27,946 bases of DNA. Origin: Mansonella perstans (lineage: Eukaryota > Nematoda > Chromadorea > Rhabditida > Onchocercidae). Location: NCBI GenBank assembly GCA_037074765.1, contig JBAMDO010000417.1, positions 1-27,946 of the forward strand, read 5' to 3'. The position numbers and the translations under genes are program-made. Below, in pieces: positions 13,046-23,270 of this stretch. Numbering within the stretch: the first letter of the stretch is position 1; each line of letters opens with the position of its first letter. Under the pieces are notes generated by a model. It was given only the letters and a program-made list of their open reading frames with translations. It searched no databases and was not told the DNA's origin.

Positions 13046-13560
13046 TTAAATCATCCAATAATGGCAAAAAATGCTTGCAAGAAAATTTGAATTTTCAAAG
13101 ATCAAATATATAGAATTAGTATTGTAAATATGCTTCAAACATAACTTTTCTTCAAAGAAGAAATTGAAATAATCTGCATTGTGATATCGTTTATTCATGT
13201 ACGGTCGATGAAGATGCCATTGTCGAGATGATTTTATTTTCATCTTTATCAATTTTGAATCGGTTCGTGTATTCAGTTTTGTATGACTTCACAAATATCG
13301 TTGGTAATTTTTTCAACATAAACTTCAATTATAATTTTATTTGCTTCTCTAAAGACAACTCAATTCCTATGTAAAATTTCTGCAATTAGATCTTTGTAAA
13401 AGCTATAAGATCCGCTGGAATGGCATCGTTTACTATGTTCATATTACAAGCCGCCAGGTGTTTGCATATTGTTGCATCGAATAGTGCAAAAAATTAAACA
13501 TAAGAAATTAATTATGTTGAGTTTTTTGTTGTTTAATCTGTACGGATGAAGATAAACAAT
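13046..13560 (-). pseudogene. Weak coding-like remnants, minus strand, origin unknown
   Basis: Short minus-strand frames with protein-like composition alternate with stops. Examples are peptides such as YSFYKDLIAEILHRN and REANKIIIEVYVEKI near 13300-13400, and MIKMKIKSSRQWH near 13250. They lie in the same orientation as the better remnant series at 13571-14440 and may be its continuation. I recognise no family, and they could be chance frames. Confidence 0.2.
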
Positions 13561-13570
13561 AGCTTCAGTA

Positions 13571-14440
13571 TTATAAATAAGAATGACGGCGAAGGTGGTT
13601 GTCAAGTAGCACACCAAGCCAACCGTGTTTTATCTTCTTGGCGCTTTTTGATGTGTAAATGATTGATACAGCTAGATTAGACAATGTGCAAAGCATATAA
13701 CCACCTGCACTGTATTTTGCAGCTATAACTTTTTTGTCATTCGTGTTCAACAGTACACGTAATGTTTTACAAATTTTTCTGCGTGCTATCAACGTTTAAT
13801 TAGTATAAAGTTCTTGTCTTATAATGTCTGTTCTATGAAATCCATATTACCTCTTAGAGACAGTTCTGGCACTAATTTTGATGTTTTGAACGTTCTGAGA
13901 TTTTCAATAAGTTGCTTATATAGTTAGCCTTTCATAGGGAGCAGTGCAGCAAAGGCACTGGTTCACTCCTTTGCTGGAAGAGCTGATTTTTAATGACAAA
14001 TTCCGAATTTTCTGTTATACGGCTAGTCCCAGAAGGCATCTTGATGTCTAACCCTTTTTCTTTAAATCCTTCGTCAACAATTTTAGATAATTTCATTAAC
14101 TCAATAATTTTAAAACAGATTTGTTTTGAAACTGGGCTATACTATTAAGCAACATATTCAATTGATCTTAAGAATTTACACGAGCTCTAGAATTCAAATC
14201 AGTCGTATAACCCATTATATTTTAACATATCAAATCCCTAAAATAGTTTATAATAAAGCCATTTGATCAACTTTATTAATTTTGTGAACCATAATCTAAC
14301 ATCGATCTCTATTTAGTTTTCCATCTCTACTAAGTTTGTAATAATGAGCATCATCTACATGCTTAAGCATTGATTTTTCAATTGATTTCCACCAAAATCA
14401 AGTTCTTTAAATGCTAACTGCTCGACTTACTAATAATAAA
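13571..14440 (-). pseudogene. Frameshifted minus-strand coding remnant next to gatA, possibly Wolbachia-derived
   Basis: Reading from high to low coordinates on the minus strand, successive frames give protein-like segments. The first, near 14385-14300, includes SIEKSMLKHVDDAHYYKLSR. The second, near 14130-13940, includes KIIELMKLSKIVDEGF and DIKMPSGTSRITENSEF. The third, near 13930-13810, includes LIENLRTFKTSKLVPELS. The fourth, 13792-13571, includes SAGGYMLCTLSNLAVSIIY. Stops and frame changes separate them. I do not recognise the family. The series ends about 90 bp upstream of the gatA pseudogene, divergent from it, and shows the same degree of decay. That suggests one transferred bacterial segment, but bacterial origin is inferred from position only. 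Confidence 0.4.
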
Positions 14441-14527
14441 AACTGGTATTATACTGCCATAAATATATAGATCTTTTTGCCTTATTGTCTTATAATTAAT
14501 ACTTTGCTAAAAATTGAATGTTAATAA

Positions 14528-15919
14528 ATGGATGAATTAAGAAAGCTAACTATTACAGAAATGCATGATGGATTTAAACGAAAAGGTTTTCGTGCTGCTG
14601 AGCTCGTAGGAGCGCACATCAATGCAGTTGAAAGTGAGAAATGAAATGCATTTGTGATGAAAATAGCAATGGAAGTCGCCAAAACTGGTGATGAACATTT
14701 TTTTAAACAAAAAAGTGATACGCCGCTTATGGGTATACCAGTTAGTGCTAAAAATTTATTCTGCACAAAGGGAATAAAAGCAACAGTATCAAAAATGCCA
14801 AAACTTCATTACGACTTACGAATCTGCACTATCTGACTTACTTTTAAAAATTGAGGCAGCTATGTTCGGCAAGCTCAACATGAATGAATTTGCTACGATC
14901 TATGCAAATACAAATAGCTATTTTGGTCCTGTTGGAAATGTGTAGTTCAAAAAAAGTGATGGAGATAAAGTAATATCTGGTGGGTCATTTGGTGGATTCC
15001 GCAGCATCGATTTTTACGCGCTGAAGCGTTTGGAAGTAACACCGGTGGATCTTTGCGTTAGCTAATAGCTTAGTTGGAGCAAAGCCAACTTATGAAAAAT
15101 GTTGATATATTCGCATCTGCAAGTTTCCTGGAACAAATAGGGATCATTACTCGTTCCGTTTCTGATTCAACATTAATGCTGGAAACGATTTGTGTTATGA
15201 CAGCAAATATTCAACATCGAGTAAAAGGTAGTGCCAAAATTTTCTAATTTTGTAAACAATAATATCAAGGTCAAGCGTAGATTATAGAATGGATGGAATT
15301 TTAGAAAAAATTGTCCATCATTAGGAAAAAGTGTCTTTCAATTTGAAGGGACTAAAGTGGTTGATTTTATCTTGCCACACATTAAATATTCAATGCCAGT
15401 CTATCATTTAATTTTTTCTGCAGAAGTTTCATCTAATCTTGTTCTTGATGATGCATTGCAGATTCAGAGCTGATGCTGATTCCTCCGAAGAAATGTATTC
15501 ACAGAAAAGAGCAGAAAGTTTTGGAAAAGAAGCAAAAAGAAGAATCTTAATTGGTGATTGTGCACTTTTTTCAGGTCACTACAATGAATGTTACGAAAAA
15601 GCACAATGTATTAGAGCATTAATCAAAAATGATTTTATAAAAGCATTTGGGAAAAGAGATTACATACTTGTTCGTTCTGCTCCAACAGAAGCTTTTGGCT
15701 TGAATGAAAAGCAAGATCCTTTAATTATGTGTATCAATGACGTCTTCAGCGTACCAGCAACTTTAGCTGGACTACCTGCTATCTCCGTTTCTTCGGACTT
15801 TCCAATAAAGGTTTACCACTTGCTTTACAAATAATTGGAAACTATTTCGATGAAGCAGAATATTGAATGTGATAGAGCAAAATTGTGGTAGAGTAACAGA
15901 ATTCAATGTGCCCGCTTAG
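14528..15919 (+). pseudogene. gatA: Decayed bacterial gatA (Glu-tRNA(Gln) amidotransferase subunit A), Wolbachia-type
   Basis: GatA releases ammonia from glutamine so that GatCAB can convert Glu-tRNA(Gln) to Gln-tRNA(Gln). The remnant is collinear with the family from start to end. It begins MDELRKLTITEMHDG, followed by DTPLMGIPVSAKNLFCTKG (catalytic-lysine region). Next come TNSYFGPVGNV, GGSFGGF (usually GGSSGGS), SNTGGSLR (usually DTGGS), ITRSVSDSTLML and GKEAKRRILIG. The last segments are GHYNECYEKAQCIRALI and IEQNCGRVTEFN, before TAG at 15917-15919. Breaks include in-frame TGA at 14642-14644, TGA at 14834-14836, TAG at 14943-14945 and several frameshifts, so it cannot encode an enzyme. 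There are no introns. The 1392 bp are slightly short of the usual ~490 codons. The wording is what I remember of Wolbachia GatA. A decayed mitochondrial GatA gene is less likely. Confidence 0.92.
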
Positions 15920-15966
15920 GAAAGCGGCAAAATAAGGCAGACAAAGTAGTATAAAAAGATAACCAT

Positions 15967-16112
15967 ATGAGGAAAGGTAAGTTTATAGTAAGTGGTATCG
16001 TATGATATCAACTGCCAACAGACATTTTATATACCACTTTACCTGCTATTCTACTTGCTTTAGTGTGGAATTTTCCTCGTTGTTTTCTTATGTAATGGGA
16101 AACGGTATAAAC
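15967..16112 (+). pseudogene. Short coding-like remnant immediately downstream of gatA
   Basis: An ATG 47 bp after the gatA stop opens a frame beginning MRKGKFIVSGIV. One TGA follows (16003-16005), and then a hydrophobic run including LYTTLPAILLALVWN before a TAA at about 16098. The hydrophobic stretch would suit a membrane protein, and the spacing suits a bacterial gene following gatA. I do not recognise the family and the similarity is unproven. Confidence 0.3.
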
Positions 16113-16239
16113 CACAATGTGAAAGGCACAGAATGGATAGCGCAGGTGTCGTGTATGGGTCCAAGAGATAAACAAGATACTATAGAAGAAAAAGGCAACT
16201 CGTAGCCAAGCAAAATATACCACAGAATTTGCCAAAATC

Positions 16240-17672
16240 AGAATAACCTATAACTGCTGATCAACTGGTTTTCATTTAGTAATTCAACTTTGGCTACTAC
16301 ATTGCTGTTACAAAAAGATGATGTGAATCAAACAAGTTAAAAAAAGTTACTAACTGCTCCGTAAAAAATCGAAACTGTCTTTCCTTTTTTTTCGTTTGAA
16401 ATTGAAAAGACCAATGTGAAAAAATGTTGGCACAAGAGCTTTCAAAATATATGGCACAAAAGTAACCATTTGTAAAACAGGACAAAAGTAACTTTCTAAA
16501 TTTTTTCTAAAATTTTCTAAAAAGTTAGTTTACAAATTTTTCTCGTCGTTCGATTTGATAGAAATTTTTTACTGAATTTCGGTAAATAAATGTTGGAGAT
16601 AATTTCGAATGAACCATTTTGAATATGAATTAAATAGAGATATCTATTATATTTTCCCATTGACATGCAAAAATATTTAACATCTTTATCTTCTGCTTGT
16701 TTGTAATATGTTTGGCGGTAGTTTATGTGTTGATAAAGTTTATGTCATTTTTATTTTCATGCAGCTTATGCTAATGGAACCTTCGATACGTATTTCAATT
16801 GCATATTGTTATCGCTGAATTGATTATGTTGGAATCCTTGATCTTATTGTTGTCGTCGCTTGCTATTATTGATTTATTTGTTAAATCAGTGACCTTATTG
16901 AACTTTTGCAATCATTTATTTTTGATATTTGCTCGAACAGCAGAATCGGATATATCATTTTATCATTACCTGTTGGCTAATGAATTCATCGGTTATTTCA
17001 CAACTAGAAAACATAATTTTAATTGCTTGAAAAAACTATTAAATGCAGAAATTTTACTTCAGATTTCCATCGTTAACTTGAAACAGTTAGAGTTTCGATC
17101 AACATGTTTTTGATGCGTTAGAAGCAAGAAGTGAAATATTTTAATTATAAAAATATTTTTTAAATATCCATGCAACTTCATGGCCAAAAAGAGCGAATGC
17201 ATATTTGAAATATACAAATAACACAAAAATTGTCGGAAAAACTGGAAGAATTTAAAATATGTTGTAAATAATCAAACAATTGCACTACATATTTCTGTAA
17301 CATAAAATTTCATAAGAATATTTTCCAAATAAATTATTCATCACTCAAAATGTTCTTTCTTCTTCTTTAAAAATGTTTTTTTTTAATTTAATGTGTCATT
17401 TATTAATTCTTCAGCATGCAAACATATTCTAATATTACACTGCAGTCAAAAAATAGTGTTATATTTTAGTAATCAAATTGTTCTTATCATTAAAACAAAA
17501 TGCCAAAGAAAAAATAATTAAAAATAAAATAAAAAAATATAATACAATGAGAGCAAGGAAATCAAAAGAGTGGTTATTCCAAGATCAATTTGGCAAAAAC
17601 TCTAAATCCAATCGCTAATGATAAAAATAAAATCGCGAATTATGCGAAAGTCAAAAATTGGTTTTACCCGAT
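16240..17672. other. AT-rich spacer between the gatA block and the OSBP region
   Basis: No recognised gene. An open plus-strand frame at 16799-17113 (104 codons) is Leu/Ile-rich with no motif I know, and could be chance or a remnant. The rest is AT-rich with many stops on both strands. The right edge of the transferred bacterial DNA must lie somewhere between 15919 and about 16800, but I cannot place it. Confidence 0.4.
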
Positions 17673-18129
17673 GTTCTAGGAATATCAGTAGAAAGATTAT
17701 ATCACTAATCCAATATTCATTATATTTCAGCACTGTAGTGTATTACTGTCAAATGATTTGATATTGCTCATACGCTCATATTTCTTGCATCGTCAGCAAA
17801 CTTTCTGAATTCACCAACAGCTATTAAGAAGTCGGGTCGAGATGGCATTAAAAATATGCTGGACAAATTGCGCGAAAATCTTGTCGCATCTCTGCAAAAA
17901 ATTGCTAAAATAATATGTAAATGAACGATGAAAGAGAACGGAAACACAGCAACAATTCTCAAATCAATTCTCGGATATGGAAACGATAAGGCATTCAGAT
18001 ATTAGGTTAAATATCATTCATTATTCTTATCTTTAGCTTTTCCTCTCTAATGGCCATGATAGCACGTTGAATGCGTGGTGGTCGAATCTGGTTTATTTCA
18101 TTTATTAAAATATCGGTGGGTAATTTGGC
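17673..18129 (-). pseudogene. Broken duplicate of the last two exons of the ZSWIM3-like gene
   Basis: About 457 bp match 18834-19285 closely by eye, in the same orientation and 1.16 kb away. The minus strand keeps the KLPTDI...NQIRPP segment and then EEKLK, where the donor GT has become AT (18029-18030), so the intron could not be spliced. The final exon still begins RCDKIFAQF. It then loses two bases relative to the intact copy near 17840-17842, which shifts the frame at the ISRPDFL segment. About 13 extra bases lie near the 3' end. It is a dead partial copy, with no upstream exons. Confidence 0.85.
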
Positions 18130-18141
18130 GGATATATCATC

Positions 18142-18819
18142 CAAATACGATTCGATGTATCTGTCTCAAAGTTGTGATTATCTATTCATAGTTTTCCTAC
18201 GATGATGTTATGTACTGTGGTAATAACCTAAGTAAGACGAAGCTTCCTTTCAAATATCATCTGAGGTTATGAAAAATATCTCGTCACATAAAGTATGGTT
18301 CCATTTTGATTAAAATAGGCAAAATCCAAAAACCAGCCTATACTCACCTGCTCGGCAAAAGAGCGCCAACTAAGATCATCAAATCGGTCACATTCAAATG
18401 TTTCACCAAGTAACGGATTGAAAGGTTTTGTCGTACGGGAACCTGTCGTTGGCCACAAAGCACATTTGCTCTTGATTTTTATTGCTTATGATTTTATTGC
18501 TTATTCATTTATCAGCTGATGCTTTTCTCTCCAATCTTATAATCTCCTGGAGAATGGCATAAATTTTTCCTATAGCTTATTGTTAAATTTTTGTTTCCCT
18601 CCAAGCAACCTCTTAATTTAAAAATTAACATGCGGGCATCGGAATTTTGCTCAATTCCTTGCCAATACAATTGCGCATAATGGACCATAAACTAATTGAA
18701 GTTTGGGGTCTCTCAGGTATTTTGGTACGACGTTGTCGTGAATGCTGAGCAGCTGCAGCGCACCGGGGTAACCTCCTTAGATTAGGATTGATAAAAACGT
18801 CTCCAATATCAAATTCAAT
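18142..18819 (-). pseudogene. OSBP-type oxysterol-binding protein pseudogene fragment
   Basis: Minus-strand segments of an oxysterol-binding domain appear in the right order. At 18819-18630 lie RRTKIPERPQTSISLWSIM and then NCIGKELSKIPMP. At 18560-18508 is a weak AILQEIIRLERKASADK. At about 18470-18348 lie TTKPFNPLLGETFECDRF and SWRSFAEQ, with a GTGAGT donor. At 18227-18142 lies VITTVHNIIVGKL, then TGA where the family has Trp. These match the OSBP/ORP lipid-transfer domain. The EQVSHHPP continuation after the donor is not found, the second segment runs into a stop, and no N-terminal PH part is present, so I call it a non-functional fragment. It fills exactly the gap between the two copies of the neighbouring gene's 3' end. 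Confidence 0.85.
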
Positions 18820-18887
18820 CTATGGAGCCGATTGTTCCAGTAATATCAATAGAAAGATTATATCACTGATCCAACGTTCATTATATT

Positions 18888-21836
18888 TCAGCATTCAAAT
18901 GATTTAATATTGCGGGCGCTCATATTTCTTACATCATCGGCAAACTTTTTGAATTCACCAACAGCCACTAAGAAGTCGGGTCGAGAGATGGCATTAAAAA
19001 TACGCTGGGCAAATTGCGCGAAAATCTTGTCGCATCTCTGCAAAGAATTGCTAAAATAATATGCAAATGTATGATGGATAGAACGATGAAAGAAAACAGA
19101 AACACAGCAACAATTCTCAAATCTATTCTGGGACACGGAAACGATCATGCATTCAGATATTAGGCTAAATATCATTTATTATTCTTACCTTTAGCTTTTC
19201 CTCTCTAATAGCCGTAATTGCTCGTTGAATATGTGGTGGTCGAATCTGGTTTACTTCATTTATTGAAATATCGGTGGGTAATTTGTCTTGAAGCAGCATC
19301 TCTGGTGGTTGCAGAAGAACTACTGTAACATCTCTTAGTTGCATATTCGACCATTCTGATAGATGATAATCAGCGCCATATACTCCATAAATGAATGGAA
19401 TGTATACTTCTTGTGGCAGATAACGTCCACATTTGATGATATAAGCTAAATTGGATTGTAATTAAAGCAGTCAGATAGTTCAAAATAATAGAAGTCTATT
19501 GATGGAATTTCTTTATAATATATGGTGCAATCGTCGATGCTTCAGAATGAAAATTTCATGTTCATATAAACTAATACTTTCAGTTAGTTTAAAGAGAGCA
19601 AATATATCTCAAACAATATCAAACAAGAAAGGCGCGTTTATGGGACGGTAAAACGAACCATTTATGATCAAATATTCTATGCGTTGCAATCGATCTAATA
19701 ATTGAGCTGTGAACATTTGCTTCATAATGGAATCCATCAGAGATAAGTTCTGCAGTGACATTTGTTTTATTTGTTCATTCTGTTCTGTCATTTCGAACTT
19801 GCCTTTTTCTATCGTCCTTTTATCTTTCACAATTTTTGGTGCAGGACCACCTGTAATTTATATAATTAATAATGGAATAATTTCAATATAAAAGATTTGT
19901 GGACATATGAACTTACCAAATAGATTTCGCCTCCTTTTATTTACAACATGTAGGTAGCCTTCCTCGGTGTTTTCGTGATTCGCATGCTCTCCGTGGAATG
20001 ACGAAATTCGAAGGCAGCCTTTGGTTGCATCAGTATGCAAGCGAAATCTGGCCGTACAACCTAACGAAAGATACTTCTGGTTTGGTCGTTGGCCGCTACC
20101 TAAAAAATGAATGTGATATTTCGTTCTCTAAGACAAGTCTTGAGAGCACCTAATTGTTTATCAGATTTAGCATTTGCTTTATTTATATAGTTCAACAACA
20201 AAATTGAATATTTTCACTTTAATTTAATTCTCTGATAGAAAGTGCTGGTATATGGTATATTAAATAATTTTACATTATGCCTTACTAATTCTGTTAAATT
20301 TATTCCAAAATATCAAAAAACTAAATAGCGATTGAATTCATTTTCGAAAATATAATTTGCCAGAATCATTGCTGATTTTCGTGAAGTTTTCGCGAAGAAT
20401 GAAAGAAATAAGTGAAACGTTACCTCTTCTACGTGGAGTCCCGTAATGAGCGCAATGAAAGACTATATATTTATATTTAAAGCGCTCAATCACTTGCCCT
20501 TCACCATCTCGAAGAACCTCAGAACTAGCCACTCTATATGGATAACTTCCTACGACCTTATATGCTTCGAATGCTTCTTGGAATTCGTCAAAACTGAAAG
20601 AAAGGAAAAATCAAAACAACTATAATTTTAATAATTGCGCTCTTTCCTGGTATTGCAGCAATCTCTTTCTAGATTATATGTTTTATTAAAAGGATACACA
20701 GTACCGTTGAAATTCAGCTCCGTCGTGAATATGTGAAGCCTTAAGTCGAAGTTCTTCTTGTTCCGTTGGGGTGAATGTCGAGAATGTTCTATTACCGTAT
20801 AATTGATTGAGATTTATTAATTTTGATTCCGTGCGTTTTCCTTTAGTGCTTGATGAAGCTGAAATTATAATTTCATAATTTCAAATCAAATTGAAAAAAA
20901 TAAGAATGAAAAGTTGAAAATCTCCAAAAACGATCCTTCCAGTAACACAGAAAGTTTATCAAGCTCTCACCATTTTCCGCACATTTGATCTCCTCATCAT
21001 TTCGGTTATGCGATTTTTCCTCATCCATTTCATCAGCGGATAATTGCCCACTTTGGTCGTTGTTATGTTCTAAAAGTATTTGCTCTTTTAAAGACTGTGC
21101 CTCTTTCCGAAAATATTTATATTCTTTTGAAAAGCGTTTCTAAAAAGTATCGACTGCTTACGGATTATATGCCTAATAAATTTAGGCTTTCGCTTATTTC
21201 GACTTGATTTGTTTTCAATTATCATTATATTATATTCTTCATTCACTGAAAGTATGTCAATTTTTAGTGTTAAACGATAAATAATTCCATAATTCAACCG
21301 ATACTTTGCGATTTCGTGATATTACAGACTTTTTTTCATTTTCAATGGATTGTACCAAATTTTTTTACCATACTGTAGCTGAGCATATTTAATTAATCAG
21401 GTGCCTTCGTTATTATGACCGGTTTTTCGGAATAAATTTCGATGGTAACATTTGCTGAAAAATCGCTCTTTTATGGATATTTTTGTACCTACCGAAAGTT
21501 CTCATTCCAGTTTCAGTTTGTTTCATCAATCCTCTCTTTGCAGCAGCTTCTACTGCACTTCTATCACTGTTCTCCGTTTTTCCAACTTGCTCAATTATTT
21601 GCAGTTCTGCAGCTGAAGTAGTCGACTCAGCTTGCATTGATAAATTGCACAGATTATGGTTTGTAATCATTATATTCTGCAAATTCATGGACATTACTAT
21701 GCTTGTAAATATTGTTCCACTTCAACAGTACTCTGATACTTATTGATACACTTACATTGAGATCAGCTCTTTGAAATTCTTCCACATACTGTGAAGTTGT
21801 GGCAGGAGCTTCAATTGTATCTCTTGATAACGCCAT
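18888..21836 (-). CDS. FAR1/ZSWIM3-like zinc-finger protein, nine exons, 489 aa
   Basis: Exons in coding order: 21836-21756, 21676-21493, 21069-20971, 20858-20705, 20593-20424, 20099-19917, 19850-19659, 19445-19189, 19037-18888. All join in phase with GT-AG introns and give 489 residues. Residues 28-121 are low-complexity and charged. Residues 174-271 look like the DNA-binding-type domain of ZSWIM3/FAR1-like (WRKY-GCM1 superfamily) proteins. It starts FDEFQEAFEAY, then FHCAHYGTPRRRG and GCTARFRL, and ends FHGEHANHE. Likely zinc ligands are C220, C244, H268 and H271 (H265 also nearby). Residues 300-354 are helical, with many Gln, Met and Leu. The C-terminal 135 residues, including YIPFIYGVYGADYHL, match no family I know. 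A role in the nucleus is inferred. Reading through the exon-7 donor would instead end the protein at 19609. Confidence 0.8.
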
Positions 21837-22180
21837 TTTAGACTAAAATGAAAAGGTAATAAAAAATGGCCAATTATTTAAATAAATTAATTATCAAAAT
21901 AAAGAAAAAATAAAGAATGGATTTAAATATTATTCTGTTATTAGATTAAATTTTGAAATTTGTTTGGAAAATTCATTTCTGGATGGATTTAAAGCAATTC
22001 TTTATCAGTATTCAAATAAACAGTTTAGTTATTTCTAAGCAAAGTATGAACAATTATCATTCAAACAAAAACACAGAAGTTAACTTCAATGAAATTTATG
22101 AAAGGGATTTGAGCAATTTAGATATACATTAAAGTTTAATTCATTTTGTTAATTATTTACTGAAATTCAAAACAAAGCAA
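21837..22180. other. Upstream region of the ZSWIM3-like gene
   Basis: This AT-rich stretch lies directly 5' of the ATG at 21836 and probably holds the promoter and 5' untranslated region. No specific motif could be supported. Confidence 0.4.
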
Positions 22181-22468
22181 TCGTAATTGAATTGAAAATT
22201 TATTTGAATTATTTACTTTAATTTTAGAATTTCACGCAAACACGCAAACACTCGAAGAAAGCCAAAATCAAATTGAAAATGAAGAGTGAGGAAAAGGGAT
22301 GCCATCAAGTAAAAAAAAGAAAGTAGTAATGAAAGGCCAGAGGTTGAGGTCAGCAAAAAGAATATAGCAGGAGGTCAGCTTGCTGCACAGTAGGAGTGGT
22401 CAACGACTGCTCGTTGACATCTCTGACAGCGAAATCTTTTTTGTAATCGCGAGAGAAGCAGAAGAGAG
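22181..22468. repeat. Direct repeat, copy 1 (~288 bp), containing a perfect 8-bp-arm palindrome
   Basis: It aligns along its length with 24218-24503. Shared blocks include ACGCAAACACTCGAAGAAAG, GAGGTCAG and AGGAGTGGTCAACGA. Near 22399-22418 it holds GTCAACGA-CTGC-TCGTTGAC, a perfect inverted repeat with a 4-nt loop. Weaker similarity to the second copy continues to about 22700. It is non-coding as far as I can see. Confidence 0.8.
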
Positions 22469-22894
22469 TGGACAGCAGTTTTAAGAGGGACCTTCCTACT
22501 ATCCATCTCTCCAGCATTCTTAGTCCCTTCTCTTACTTCATCATAACAAAAATAAGCTTTCTGAAGAACATAGTACATTTATTACAACAAAGAATTGCAC
22601 TTCCCGTTGTTTTTTCCGCACTTTTATCTGTCCATCTTTCCTTGACCACTACTTTGGCATTTTCTCACTTACCGCCTGTCTCATTCATACAATTCAATAT
22701 GCAAAATATTTCATTTGAAAATTTTACAAAATTCAAGAAAGTAAAATTTTAGCGAAAAAATTCAAAGTGCAAAAAAGTGCAAAAGATTCGTCAAAAGGAA
22801 GAGAGAGACAGAAAGAGAGAGATGTTGAAAGATCAAAAAGAAGAGGGAATTTGTAGGGTCAGCCTACGGCTGAATGTGTAGGGGTGGACATTGG
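22469..22894. other. Non-coding stretch with purine-rich repeats
   Basis: A 94-codon plus-strand frame (22468-22752) has no recognised motif and is probably chance. The segment 22798-22850 is almost all A and G, with GAGAGA runs. Confidence 0.4.
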
Positions 22895-23270
22895 TCAATG
22901 GCGGGTTGAACATAGAGCCTCCATTCATAATTGATCCTTGGTAGCGATGGTCGTATTTTTTGCACAAAGCGAGGGAAGAGAGAGAAGGCGGGTTAAGAGG
23001 GGCTGTGCACACATTCAATTTCCAATTTCCAATAAACTAAAATAGTTTGAAGGGTTCAATTTTTACTTGAAAAATTTGCAAAATTCGAAAAGAAAAGTCG
23101 CTAAAAAGTCGATCAGCTAATAGTGAACTGATAGAACAATCAACTGAACGACTGAATAAGAAAAGATTAAAAAGATTGAATTTGGTAGTTTTTCTGCAGA
23201 TTGCGTTATAGTAGGTTGCAAACACATGCAATTTACCTCGTTTGTAATTTAATGGAATCACTTGTAACAA
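22895..23270 (-). repeat. Inverted repeat arm 1 (376 bp)
   Basis: Its reverse complement is nearly identical to 27571-27946, with only a handful of substitutions and 1-4 bp indels by eye. The second arm runs to the window edge, so the true repeat may be longer; this arm could continue below 22895. It contains no recognised transposase or terminal repeat. Confidence 0.92.

Noticed and set aside
16799..17113. 104-codon plus-strand frame rich in Leu and Ile
   Set aside because: No start context, motif or family recognised. Kept only as a note in the spacer entry.
19609..19658. Continuation of the seventh exon of the ZSWIM3-like gene to a stop at 19609
   Set aside because: The G|GTTCGT donor at 19658-19657 joins in phase to the exon at 19445, which leads through conserved-looking sequence whose 3' duplicate is also present at 17673-18129. 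The read-through would be an alternative end at best.
22468..22752. 94-codon plus-strand frame
   Set aside because: No motif, partly inside a repeat, and composition follows the local base content.
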